Origin: Buxus sempervirens | Lineage: Eukaryota > Streptophyta > Magnoliopsida > Buxales > Buxaceae | DNA length: 64,000 bases | Assembly: GCA_947561395.2 (NCBI GenBank) | Contig: OX387187.1 | Location: 2,114,976 to 2,178,975 of the forward strand | Direction of reading: 5' to 3' | Shown: in pieces, positions 32,510 through 43,113 of the stretch | Layout of the letters: every line of letters begins with the position of its first letter | Position numbering within the stretch: the first letter of the stretch is position 1 | The notes under the pieces: model-generated | Seen by the model: the letters and a program-made list of their open reading frames with translations, nothing else | Told to the model about the DNA's origin: nothing | Databases searched by the model: none | Program-made: the position numbers and the translations under genes

Positions 32510-34799
32510 TGTGAGACATGGGAAAAAATCACAGGGAGAGAGTCGCCACCATTCAGAATTTTGAGGTGAGAATGGACACCAAAAGTTTAAAAATAAGCAA
32601 AAAGTGCAAAAATGCCAATTCTAAGGTAAAAATAACCCTATTTGAAAATCAAATCCAGAGATGGGTAAGGGGATTAGATTATGAATGGTGGAATGTGTTA
32701 GGCACCCCCATTCACCCACACAAGGTGGTTGCCAAGTGTTATTCAAGCTAAAAGAAAATAGAAAGCTTGCTAAAAAATCATGAAAACCTTGAAAAAGGAT
32801 AAATATATGATATCTTCACATGAAAATCAATATGAATTCCAGATCTTCTTTTATGTTAATATCACTTCTGGAATATCACAAAAAGATGGAAATCACAGCA
32901 AAAGTTGCACAGACCCAAGTTGAGGCAAATCCGGGAAATTTGGTAAAAAGTAAGGCCATTTCTCTTGAAATTAATCAAATCCAATTTTAAATTAAATCAA
33001 ACCAAATCCATTTGAAAGATTAGGGTAAACAATAGTCTCATGCAAAATTTCAATTAATTCCGGTTGAAATCCTAAGAGTTATGGCTCTTTTAAAGTTGCT
33101 GCTGGAGAAAATCAAAAGTGGCAAGTAGGCATGTTCGGAAAATCACCTAGAAAAATCCACTACATTAAAATCCATGAAATTTGGTGTGATTAAAGTCTGT
33201 ATGGCCATATTTCGAACGAAACTAGCCTCATACAAAAATTCATTCGGATGTGCCTTGGGTGGTCTCCCGAACAGGCCCCGAAGATCACAAATTTACCCAG
33301 AAAAGTACGGATGAACAGTTCTGAGTAAATCCGTTACCAATAATTCAAATGGAGTCAAAAAATTATGAAACCAATTGGATTTGAAAATAAACTCATAAAG
33401 GAGTGCCTGGAAACAAAAATCATTCGAATCAGACTTAAAACGAACACATGGCGCTCCGTCGAAGTGACAAGTTCAGTATTTAAACCTGAACTGTCCAATC
33501 AACTTCGACAGAGAGGTGTCAAAACTCTGCTTGATAGAAATGAATGAAATTTGGTGGACATAAACTAGACAGCCTCACCTTTCACATGGTTCTAGAATTG
33601 CTCCAAAATTCATCCGGACGATGAAGTTATGAGCGTCCGAAGTAAGGGTACAGTTGCTGTCCAGCTATGCCAGTTTTGAGCAAAACCAATGCAAAACTGT
33701 GACCAAGTGTTTGTAATTCGTGCAAAATGAACACAAAACCTTTAAAAATCATTTAAAAACATTCCAGAATTGATTGAGGCCATTTATTTGTGATTTATCA
33801 CAATGAATGTAATAAATCCCCAAATGTGAGCCTATGCCGCCAAAATAGTGCTATATATGTGCAAGTGTGAAAAATCATATAAGATCAATATAACAATATA
33901 GCATGCATACATATTCATCAAAATAAGGTTCTAAAACAACCTAGGGTTCCGTTCCATTATCGTTTCCCTTTGTTCTCTCTCCCCGTTAAACACGGTTCTT
34001 CAAGATAATCATGGGGTACTTTGAATATGAAACGGTTTTCAATCATTCAAAAAGGCTTTATGCTACATAGGTTCTAGCACTAGGGTTAATCTCCAGTCTC
34101 GTTTCTCCTAGATCCTGCCTTCAGGTTTTACGGCTAGGGGGAGTCTCGAGATACTTTGAGCCGGGGAAAGGTTTTCACACACACAAAAAAGCCTTATTCT
34201 ACAGAAAGGTAGAAGAAAAGATCTAGATCTAGAAATGTAAAAACAGAAAATAAAAGAAAAGTTTAAGGCTTACCTGGGTTCTGGAAGCGATCCCGCGGCG
34301 GTTTCCCTCTTCTCTTGGAGCTCTTCTTGGCAAGAATTCAAAGCAAGAGTTAATGGCCATTTGCTTAAGGAGGAGCCTCCTATTTATAGGCAAAGGCTAG
34401 GGTTAGGGTTGGTGAGAATGGTAGACACAACATAATGTCTATAGCCCACCAACCTTAACCCTAAGGCTATTTCCGAGATTTCCCCTCATTTAATGAGGGA
34501 CATGATGGTAAAAGTGAAAAGCTCTCGGAAAACCCTAATTTTGAGCAAAACTTATGTATCCGGTATATCAGGCCGGATACACAAGGACCTTAAGGTATCC
34601 GGTATATAATACTGGATACACTAAAGCCTTCTTGTATCCAGTATGCTTCACCGGATACAAAGAAGAGTACTTGTATCCGGCCTGAGTTGCCGGATACAGG
34701 TAAAAACTTATTTTCTTCAATTTTTGTGCTGGCTTTCAAGGACATAATGATTTTTGATGATTATTGATCATTTTGACAGTACAATTTGGGGTGTCTACA
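32510..34799 (-). mobile_element. 5' LTR of E2 (family A)
   Basis: This 2290-bp LTR reads TGTAGACACC to GTCTCACA on the minus strand. It has four palindromes at 34555, 34594, 34633 and 34672 (exactly 39 bp apart), then an imperfect hairpin, then the TATA box CCTATAAATAGG (34379-34390, minus). It is followed on the minus strand by the primer binding site. It is paired with the LTR at 11857-14170. Confidence 0.93.
34555..34698 (-). repeat. Palindrome array in the 5' LTR of E2, 39-bp phase
   Basis: Four palindromes start at 34555, 34594, 34633 and 34672. Each has arms TGTATCCGG and CCGGATACA (with minor variation) around a 9-nt centre, plus a 12-nt spacer. Each intact arm includes a CCGG, a site for cytosine methylation. 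Confidence 0.9.
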
Positions 34800-34804
34800 A
34801 TGAC

Positions 34805-35851
34805 GACTGTCAAGTAGCGTTTGATAAGATCAAGGCCTATTTGATGAGTCCACCAACATTGATCCCGCCTGTCCCGAGACGACCCTTGATTATGTATCTG
34901 ACAGTCTCTGAGATAGCTGTAGGATGTGTGTTAGGGCAACACGATGAGAAAGGAAGGAAAGAACAAGCAATCTATTACCTGAGCAAGAAATTTACTAACA
35001 TCGAAGTTAGATACACAGTGCTTGAAAAGACATGTTGCGCCCTGGTCTTGGCAGCTAAGAAGCTCTGACACTATTTGCTTAGTCACACAGTTTTACTGAT
35101 TTCCAATCTGGATCCCTTGAAATACATCTTTGAAAAGCCGATCTCCACTGGTAGGGTCACCAGGTGGCAAGTCCTTTTATCTGAGTATGACATTGTCTAC
35201 ACAACTAGAAAAGCGATAAAAGGACAAGCCATGGCAGATCACTTGGCAGAGCATCCACTACCTGACTACCAACCACTTCTGACTCACTTCCCGGACGAAG
35301 ATGTGATGTGTACAGAGTCTGCAGGTGATACAGAAGAAACCAATTGGCAGATGTTCTTTGACGGAGTAGTGAATGTAAATGGAAAAGGGATCGGAGCAGT
35401 GCTAATCTCCCCAGATGGTGTTCATCACCCGATAGCAGCGAAACTTCTGTTTGATTGCACTAGCAACATGGCCGAGTATGAAGCATGTGTGTTAGGCTTG
35501 CAAGCGGCAATTGAGATGCATATACGAGAGCTAACAGTATTTGGTGATTCAAGTCTTATCATCTATCAAGTAATGGGAGACTGGAAGACCAGAGATGTGA
35601 AGTTAGTGCCATACCAAGAGCTGGTCAAGGAATTAGAAGAGGAATTCGAGAGTGTGACATTCGACTACATGCCACGAGACGGGAACCGGTTTGCGGATGC
35701 ATTGGCTACGCTGGCATCAATGGCCACCATCACGGATGATACTTGGGTGCAACTAATGGAGATAGAAATTCGGCGCTACCCTATTTATTGCTTCAGTGTC
35801 GAGAAAAGCACACCCGAAGAGGAGCCTTGGTACACAGATATAGAGAGGTAA
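34805..35851 (+). pseudogene. pol: E1 RNase H plus second (archaeal-like) RNase H
   Basis: The first part (34805 to about 35290) is the usual Ty3/gypsy RNase H region (YYLSKKF, LEKTCCAL, DPLKYIFEKP). The following domain has QMFFDG, AEYEAC, FGDSS and FADALA, giving the acidic set D96, E134, D158 and D208 of the piece starting at 35075, as in RNase HI folds. Plant Tat elements are known to carry such an additional archaeal-type RNase H. RNase H removes the RNA strand during reverse transcription. It follows E2's right boundary and leads into integrase. Confidence 0.88.
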
Positions 35852-35911
35852 ATAAGAGATAGAATTCTGCTAGAAGGTGCCTCGGCTGCAGCAAAGCAAA
35901 CTATACAGAGG

Positions 35912-37075
35912 TTGGCAGGGCAATACTTCTATAGTGGAGGTAGGTTGTACAAGAAATCATACAACAACTCCCTACTGCTATGTGTCAGAGAAGTCGAGGT
36001 GCAGAAGTTGATTGAGGAAGTCCATGGAGGGTTGTGCGGTGCACACATGAATGGGCATATGCTAGCAAGGAAGATTCTAAGGATGGGCTATTACTGGACG
36101 ACCATGGAGGTAGACTGCTACGCTCATGTTAGGAAATGCCAGTTGTGCCAAATTTATGCCGACAACATCCATTCACCGCCAAACACACTGTATTCCATGG
36201 CATCGCCTTGGCCGTTTGCCATCTGGGGAATCGACATGATAGGCCAGGTTCATCCAATGGCTTCGAACGGTCATTGGTTCATCTTAGTGGCAATTGACTA
36301 TTTTACCAAGTGGGTAGAAGCCATATCCTTCGTGGATGTGAAGAAATCTCATGTGCTCAAGTTTATCAGAAACAATATAGTCTGTCGCTACGGAGTTCCA
36401 GAAGCAATCATCATGGACAATGCAAAGAATCTGAACAACAAGGACATGGAAAAGATGTGTGAAGATCTGAAGATCAGACACCTAAACTCCACGGCATACC
36501 GGCCCAAGATGAATGGAGCAGTAGAGGCCGCCAACAAGAATCTGAAGAAGATACTCGAGAAAATGGTAGTCACCTACAGAGACTGGCACGAGAAGCTGCC
36601 CTACGCATTGCACGCCTACCGGACATCAATCAGAACATCGACCGGGGCAACTCCTTTCTCCTTGGTATACGGAATGGAAGCAGTCGTCCCCGTGGAAGTG
36701 CAAATCCCGTCACTCAGAATTCTAAAGGAAGCAGAGATCAGTGATGTCGAATGGGAAAAGTCCAGATTTGACCAGTTGCAATTACTAGATGAGAAAAGAA
36801 TTAAGGCTTTGTGCCATGGCCAACTCTATCAACAGAGAGTGGCACAAGCCTACAACAAGAAAGTGAAGCCACGACAGTTCAAAGTGGAAGACTTGGTACT
36901 GAAGAAAATCTTTCCTCATCAAGAGAACAACAGAGGGAAATTCAAGCCAAACTACGAGGGGCCATTCGTAGTCCACAAGGTCCTGTCCCGAGGAGCACTT
37001 ATCCTACAAGAAATGGATGGGGCAATCTTTCCTAAGCCAATAAATGCAGATGCAGTCAAACTGTACTATGCCTAA
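35912..37075 (+). CDS. int: E1 integrase (long open piece)
   Basis: The 387-residue piece contains an H-H-C-C zinc-binding N-terminal motif (H38, H45, C76, C79) and a catalytic triad D108, D169, E205. The last two are separated by 35 residues, as in the D,D(35)E family. A C-terminal domain with FKPNYEGPFVV follows. Integrase joins the cDNA to host DNA and makes the 5-bp target duplications seen around elements here. It is the best-preserved part of E1. No chromodomain is seen at the C-terminus, which agrees with the non-chromovirus Tat lineage. Confidence 0.9.
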   Translation: MAGQYFYSGGRLYKKSYNNSLLLCVREVEVQKLIEEVHGGLCGAHMNGHMLARKILRMGYYWTTMEVDCYAHVRKCQLCQIYADNIHSPPNTLYSMASPWPFAIWGIDMIGQVHPMASNGHWFILVAIDYFTKWVEAISFVDVKKSHVLKFIRNNIVCRYGVPEAIIMDNAKNLNNKDMEKMCEDLKIRHLNSTAYRPKMNGAVEAANKNLKKILEKMVVTYRDWHEKLPYALHAYRTSIRTSTGATPFSLVYGMEAVVPVEVQIPSLRILKEAEISDVEWEKSRFDQLQLLDEKRIKALCHGQLYQQRVAQAYNKKVKPRQFKVEDLVLKKIFPHQENNRGKFKPNYEGPFVVHKVLSRGALILQEMDGAIFPKPINADAVKLYYA

Positions 37076-37481
37076 GATCATTCTGATTGGTAAATGAAGA
37101 GAGGCCATCTTTGACTCTCCTTTAGACTGTAAATCCTTCCAAATACCTTAAATTCTCCCCTAGTTAGACAATTTTGAGCCTTAAAATTCTTTCAACCCAT
37201 TGCAAGTGTTCTACACACCAAACGGGGCATTCCTGGCAAAGCAAAAAGAAACAGGGCATTCTTGCCCAGAAAAACTTCAAAAAAAAAAAAAGAGAGAAGA
37301 AAATGCAATATAAAAAGAAAGGAAAAAGAAACAAAGAAAATGGGGAAATGTTTGCCCCACCAAAAATATAGAGATACAAATAAGCCAGGATGTAAGTCCC
37401 ACCAACAATAAAAGTAGCATACTTTGCAAACCCAAATAATTAAGCTTTTTTTAGCCATCCATCCTTTCTTTCATAACCAAG

Positions 37482-37625
37482 ACCCAGCCTACGTTTCGTC
37501 CTATCTCTAAGACCTCTCGGATCCCGAAAGGAATGATCAGGGCAAACAGTTAAGTCAGCATTCGCCAGCAATGACGGAATTCAGAGTTCCCTAGAAAGGC
37601 TGGATACAGCGAAAACCCGAAAAAA
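37482..37625 (+). other. Conserved post-integrase block (E1 copy)
   Basis: It contains TTTCGTCCTAT, CTAAGACCTCTCGG, AATGACGGAATTC and GCGAAAACCCG in the same order as E2 and E3. No open frame is shared between the copies, so it is probably a conserved RNA or DNA signal. Confidence 0.65.
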
Positions 37626-38152
37626 GGGTGTTGTGTGGTTAGTCAAAAAAAAAAAAAAAAAGAAAAGAAAAAAAAGAGAGAGAAAACTGGTCACATCTGG
37701 ATTGAGCAGAGCAAGGTACAAAAAGAACAGTGGCAGAAAGTAAGATGAGAAAGAGTGGATAGATCAGAGGGGTCTAGACCGGCAGGTTGTGCCCAAGTCA
37801 ACAATTTCACAGTGGCCTGTGATGACAATGCTACTGGAAATACCAAGCACTCCAAGTCCCGTTTGACCTGGGAAATTTCTTTGATATTGCAAACATGGGC
37901 ACACACTAACACACCTGTCTTCTCTATAATTGTTCTGCTTAACTGTTTGAAGCTCTACATTGGGCTACTAACCTAAGTTGATAGTCTCTTGACCTTGGCA
38001 GAGGCCGCTTCTAGCTGCAATGGGGAAAAGGTTCAGAGCAAGAAGAGAATAAGAGAAGTGTTGCACTCCCCCAGCCATTCCATGACTAACATGTTGTCTT
38101 TTCCTGCCTTCACAAGTACAGCGAAAGTGGGATGACGGACGTCTTTTCCACA

Positions 38153-38610
38153 ATCCCCAATGGAGTTCCTTCAGTAAGCGGAGAATAATAACCTCCAAAA
38201 TCCCCAGTTGAAGGCCTTCAGCAAACAAGGGACGACACCCTTACATCCCCAGTAGAGTCCTCTCAAGCAATAAGGGAGTGATACCTGGTGATGTAGACTT
38301 CTCAAGCCTCGCCCAGTCTGAAGAGGCCGGCTTTGCGAAGAAGAGCGAAAAGAAAACAAACAAGCTCGCACCAATCCCTGGTAAAGTCTCTCGCGCTCAA
38401 CAAAAGTACAGACGAGCATGAAGAACTCACGCCCAAGCGGAAGGAAAAGGCTTTACAAAGAAATAATGACAGCGGGAGGAATCCCCACTTATCCCCAGCG
38501 GAGCATCCTTCCCCAGGGAACTCCCACACTTGTCAGAAACAAGGCTCAACCCTAAAGAAGAGGGAATAAGGAAAAAATTCCTACCCAACCCCCAGCAATA
38601 GTCACTCCAA
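38153..38610 (+). repeat. Diverged repeats beginning ATCCCCAG in E1 3' region
   Basis: Units start near 38153, 38200, 38245, 38374, 38491 and 38588. They share an ATCCCCAG(C/T)(R)GAGT-like head and often a TCCTTCAG or TCTCAAGC continuation. Spacing is irregular (about 45-130 bp). The head resembles the tRNA-sense strand of the E2 primer binding site. Confidence 0.5.
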
Positions 38611-39274
38611 GCTAGGAAGCCTCTACAAAAGGGAGAGCCAACCAGAAAGCGCTGCAGAAGAAGGAATGACGAAACATGAAGAAGAATGAGGATAAATGAA
38701 GATATCATCGGGCAAGATGGCCCATTTTTTAATTTTTGATTTTACACTTTTGTAAATAGAGTAGAGCAGGTGTGTGAGCTCCCTTGAGGCACTGGACAGC
38801 ACTGTAAGCACCTCCTCACCAACAGCAGCTCCCCCTCCGCTCTTTCCTCCTTTCTCCAACCATCCTGCACCCTAAACCAACCCTTGGCCAAAAAAAAAAA
38901 TTTTTTTTTAAAAGCCTCAAGTAAAAGACACAAAAGATTCAGACGTCTGAAGTCACCTAAAAACCTTAATGGAACAAACAAGAATAAAAGAATATTGTCA
39001 AGTGTCCGGCATCAACGCCAAAGTAGGTTGGCGAGTTCAAGTCCAATCTAATCCCTTTCAAACATAAATCTAATTGCTGAAGAGTTGCCCTACAAAAACC
39101 CGAAAAGCAAAGGGTAAGGAAACTTTGAAGCTAGGAAGTGACGCCACATCATTGGCCGCTTCCATCTCAGAATAAAAACTTCAAAGGACTAAGCTCGTCG
39201 ACCATGTCTACAGAAATTCCAGGTGCAAAAATGAAATTCTTTTTCTCTTTGCCGTTCATCCGCAAGGTGACTCC

Positions 39275-39290
39275 GGCAAAGAAGGGCAGC
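39275..39290 (+). promoter_or_regulatory. Polypurine tract of E1
   Basis: GGCAAAGAAGGGCAGC directly abuts the LTR start TGTAAGCACC. It matches in form the tracts of E2 (GCAAAGAGGGGCACT) and E3 (GCGAAGAGGGGGCAGT). It primes plus-strand DNA synthesis. Confidence 0.85.
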
Positions 39291-39872
39291 TGTAAGCACC
39301 TCATTTTTGCGCTCCCGGAAGAGCCGGAAATGCAAACCCTAGACAGAAAGTCAAACCCTAAGGGGTGGAAAATTGACTTTTTGATCAAGTAAAAATTGGC
39401 AACCTTGCTTTATCTCAATGAATAGAGAATCCCGACACGAATCCAACGCAACTAAGTTTGCTGGAATCAGAGTCCGAATGAAGGTTCTGTGGGCCGGTCA
39501 AACTTGAGGATGAGACGAAAGTTGACTTTTCCTCGAACCCCGTGCCAAGTGCTTAGTCCTATGTCATTGGATAGAGGGCTCCGATACGAGTCTAATGCAA
39601 TTGAATTTGCTCAAATCGGAGTTCGGACGAAGGAGATATGAGCTGTCGAAATTTCCGAGCAGCAAAACCAGAAACTGCACACGTGTCGCAGGAACTGCAC
39701 ACGTGGCAGCCAACGCAGCAAAATATCTCAGGGACTAAATCTTAAATATCCAAAAGTCACTAAAAATCTCAGGGACTAAACCAAAATTCGCAGGGACCAA
39801 TCCGTAATTGCTCAAAAGTGTCAAATCGGTCGAATCGGTTAAGTCGAGGGGCAAATCCGTAATTTTTTGATT

Positions 39873-40119
39873 TGTATCCGACCAAATATGCCGGATACAC
39901 TTGCCCCTCTTCATATCCGGACTCAAATGTCGGATACAAAGATTTGCTCGACGAGATTCGCGCTGATTGCTCGACAAATTCGTGGCGGCATTAAATTTTT
40001 GAAATAATTTTGTTTGTATGCGACATTTTATGCCGGATACAAAGGAGGTTCAGTGTATCCGGCATTCAATGCCGGATACAAAGGACATGTAGTGTATCTG
40101 GCATTTAATGCCGGATGCA
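39873..40119 (+). repeat. Palindrome array in the 3' LTR of E1
   Basis: Units start at 39873 and 39912, then 40015, 40054 and 40093; within each set the phase is 39 bp. The last unit ends about 11 bp before the TATA box TATAAAAG at 40131. Two more units lie at about 42010 and 42049, again 39 bp apart. Confidence 0.87.
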
Positions 40120-41827
40120 TTAAAATTGTCTATAAAAGCACAGCAGCAACCTCTGGCCAGGGGTTGGCTTCCTTAGCTATTTTCCAGCTTTCTTCCCCCA
40201 CTTTTCCTCATCTGAAACCTTCCATCTTCAACTCCCTTTGGCCTTCCACCACCTCACCATACCACCTCAAGGGTTTCCACCTTTGTTCCCTTCTTCTTCT
40301 CCACTTTCGAAAACAAGACTAAGAAGCCTAGTTGTTGTCGGGTGAAGTGGGTGCACCAAGAAAGCCACCAGCTGCTATACCACCTCAAGGGAGCATCACC
40401 ACCTCGCCTAGGAGTGCAAGAACTATTGGGTAAGGCCTCTCATCACATTGCATCATACATATATTAAAAGCTGATTTTTTATGCTATTTTTCTATTCCCG
40501 TCTTCTTCATTGGCATGAGTTCTTTTCCATGGTGGTTTGAGCACGCATTCACTACCTTCTCCATGGCATGAAAATCACCAGAGGTAAGAGGTCCACGTAG
40601 GGTTGTTAGGGAAGCATAAGAGCCTATTTTCACACCTTTTGTTAAGTCTCCTTTGGCTGCTGTCCATGGGTCCCTATTAGGTATTTTTCAGAAGGAGCAT
40701 GTTCCTTCATCATGGCAATCTAATGTACCCGTATACCAGCCCTCTTTCCTTTCCCATTTCTCCCCTCTTCCTATCTCTTTCTATGTTTTTTTTTGATAAA
40801 TGAACTGCTGGTCGTAGCACTGCTCTAGGTTTTCTTTCTTCTTCTTTTTATGCCATGTGCTTGCTTGATAAGTGGTTAGTAGGAGGGGATGCATCTTGTT
40901 TTTTTTAACCTGTTTTTTTTGTATTTAAAGTATGTCTGTTACCAATTGTGTGCAAGGATTTTGCATTAATTCCCTGCTGTTTTTTTGGTGCATGCATGCG
41001 AGCACGTCCCCCTCACCCCCTAGCCCACTATAGGCACTTGCATGAGCTGCTGCTGGAAACAGCAGCAGCACTACCATCCAAGCCCAGCCCTCCCTTTACA
41101 TTGGTTGTGTTGTCATCTCCAAGTGCACCACAACTCACCATGGTGTTAGCCCCAAGAGCTATGCATGAACCCCTTCGTTCCCTTCTTTTAGGCTATGTTT
41201 CTGGTGTCTTTTTTGGCATGCTTCGATACTACAGTGACTGCTGCTCCTCCCGATACAACAGGTTTTGCTTCTTTCTTTCTTTTGTTTTACTTGTATTGCA
41301 TATGTGTATAAATTGAACTTCGCTGTTAGAAGCCTTGGTCCATGCGTGCATGCTATTTCCCCACCCAACATCCATGCATGTTAAGCCCGGCAAGGCCACA
41401 TGGACAGCTGCTGATGTTCTTACTAAACCAAGCGTGCCACTGATTTGTGGACACTAATTTCACCTTGGTTACTTGCTGTTTTGCTGTTTTATATATGTAA
41501 TGTACATATATGAGCATGGCCCTTTCCCCAAGAACTTGCGGTATGCCTTTGTGTGCCGACGCATGCTCCCCCAACCTCTTTATCATTAGCTGTATTTTCC
41601 TTATGCATGTGAGCCTGTTACCTTCCCCCTATGACCTATTGTTTATTGGTGTGAATGCATCTGTGTTTCCAGTGATTTCCTATCTTCTTCAAGTGCCAAG
41701 GCATGACCCCTCACCCCCACTTATTTGCTGCCATGACCCATGCACGCGTGCCCCATCAAAATCCCCAGGTCCCCTTAACTACTGTTGAATGATTGAGAAG
41801 AAATGGGGAGGGGCAGCAGCTTCATGC

Positions 41828-41841
41828 CCCCCCCCCCCCCA
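41828..41841. repeat. Homopolymer C run in E1 3' LTR
   Basis: About 14 consecutive C. A likely assembly and sequencing weak point. Confidence 0.8.
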
Positions 41842-43113
41842 CCTTGCTATCCAATTTGTGTGGGAAACCAAAAAGGCAATCAAATGGGATACCACCTAAA
41901 ACCTGAACCAATGTGGGCCCTTGCAGGGGCCCACATGACTTATAGAAAGCCCTTAGGAACCCCTGGAAGCAACCCCAAATGGCCAAACTCCAAAAAAGGC
42001 CATTTCAGGGTGATCCGGCAACTCAGGCCGGATCACCTATGGCCTGTGTGTATCTGGCAACTAAGGCCGGATACACAACAAAAAATGCAATTCGGATGTC
42101 TTCTTTGATCCTTGCCGAATTTTGTGATGATTTCCACCAAACCAAGTGAACCAACAGGGTTTCTGGGTCACCCGGAAACCCAACTTGGGACATGGACCGC
42201 CGGTACAACTCGGTATGCCCGGGGGCCTTCCAACGGGGCCCACCCAGCCCAATAAATCTGTTTGCATGTAAACAAGCAAGATAAATAAATTAACCGAACC
42301 GAGTGGGCCAAACCAACGCGGCCCACCCGAACCCATTTTGTGGAATGAGAATATGAATTGCATGGTTTGGCCGAGACCAAGGGCTAGGGCCTATCGGGCC
42401 CGCCAAAGCCCGCTCATCGAACCAAGGAAGGGTGTAAACCCTAGACTTCGAAGAACTGGGCTTTCAAGCCCAAACCTGGATCACGGGCCCCAAGCCCAGC
42501 GACCAGCTCATTTTGCCAAAGATAAATAAAGATAAATTAAAACATTTTTTGGCAACCATCATGGGCCCACCTAGGGGGCCCGTGAACCAATGCAGACCAA
42601 CCCCTTTCATAAAAATCACTAAGTCTCCAACTTAAACAAATTAAGTAAAATCAATCCACTTCCACCTAAGTCCATAGGGCCTCCTAGGTTAGGCAGAGGC
42701 CCACCAGGGGCACATGGGCTTACCCAAGCCCGCCAAGGACACCGTGGGCCTTCCAACGGGGCCCACCCAATCCGACTCAGACCGCCTAAATTAAGCAAGA
42801 TAAAATCAAGCAAAGGGACCCACACCACTCAGGTGGTCCCGACAGGCTTAACCTAATGGCATGCCGGATTAGGAATCAGGTGAGACCAAAGTAAGCTGAC
42901 TCAAACCAGGGAACCCACGGGACCCGTCATCCGACGGGGTGGACTGGGGTGTCTACAGACTTCCCCAGACCACAACCGAGACCCCGACTTAGAATCTCAA
43001 GCCGCAGACCAAAGCCCAAAATAGACTAACTTAGGCACCCAGGTGTCCGCTTGCACCCCATCAGGCGGTGGCGACTCCGAACTTTCCTGTGCCACATTCC
43101 CAACGCGCGCACA

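Larger units (their letters stand above)
11857..34799 (-). mobile_element. E2: near-complete Tat-lineage LTR retrotransposon with two antisense genes
   Basis: This 22.9-kb element is flanked by a perfect 5-bp target duplication atgac (11852-11856 and 34800-34804) within the RT region of E1. Reading on the minus strand it has 5' LTR 34799-32510, primer binding site, a long leader with tandem repeats, gag (from 29081), protease, RT, dual RNase H, integrase (to 21769), a region with two genes on the opposite strand (14.7-20.8 kb), polypurine tract and 3' LTR 14170-11857. All structural parts are present. The coding region has about half a dozen interruptions, so I treat it as a fairly young fossil. 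Over about 430 bp compared by eye the LTRs differ at about 12 positions. With commonly used plant LTR rates this suggests an age of the order of one to a few million years. Confidence 0.93.
37076..39274 (+). other. E1 3' non-coding region
   Basis: No gene is supported. Contents are A-rich stretches (37270-37340, 37645-37690), a conserved block at 37482-37625 shared with E2 and E3, and a set of diverged ATCCCCAG-type repeats between 38153 and 38610. Unlike E2 and E3, there are no antisense genes here. The short frames on both strands have no recognisable similarity. Confidence 0.7.
1..43113 (+). mobile_element. E1: Tat-lineage Ty3/gypsy LTR retrotransposon, 5' end outside window, nested insertions inside
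   Basis: The order on the + strand is leader, gag, aspartic protease, RT, RNase H, second RNase H, integrase, 3' non-coding region, polypurine tract and 3' LTR, which is the Ty3/gypsy order. The second RNase H before integrase is the hallmark of the plant Tat lineage. The 5' LTR lies left of the window. Bases 1-12 are leader; the leader resumes at 5048 after a solo LTR, and the RT region is split at 11857-34799 by element E2. E1 is itself inserted into the gag of E3, whose sequence resumes at 43114; the expected target duplication would be cccac (43114-43118), but its partner is outside the window. The coding part is broken in roughly ten places, though integrase is still a long open frame. 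It has no antisense genes, unlike E2 and E3. Confidence 0.88.
39291..43113 (+). mobile_element. 3' LTR of E1 (family B, about 3.8 kb)
   Basis: It begins TGTAAGCACC directly after the polypurine tract of E1 and ends GCGCGCACA. Its first few hundred bases match the reverse complement of the solo LTR at 50900-53891. It contains a palindrome array (39873-40119), a TATA box at 40131, a CT-rich transcribed leader with a possible splice donor near 40434 (ttgggtaagg), a GGCCCA-rich tract (about 42150-42900), and a run of Cs near 41828. No protein-coding gene is supported inside. The short frames across 40.9-41.8 kb look like chance frames. Confidence 0.88.

Noticed and set aside
37076-39274. Antisense cargo genes in E1 like those of E2 and E3
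   Set aside because: No PMD or DUF7745-like motif on either strand in this 2.2-kb region.
40948-41788. Possible host gene or exon (short frames at 40948-41316 and 41510-41788)
   Set aside because: No recognisable domain, inside the 3' LTR of E1, with low-complexity composition; chance frames.
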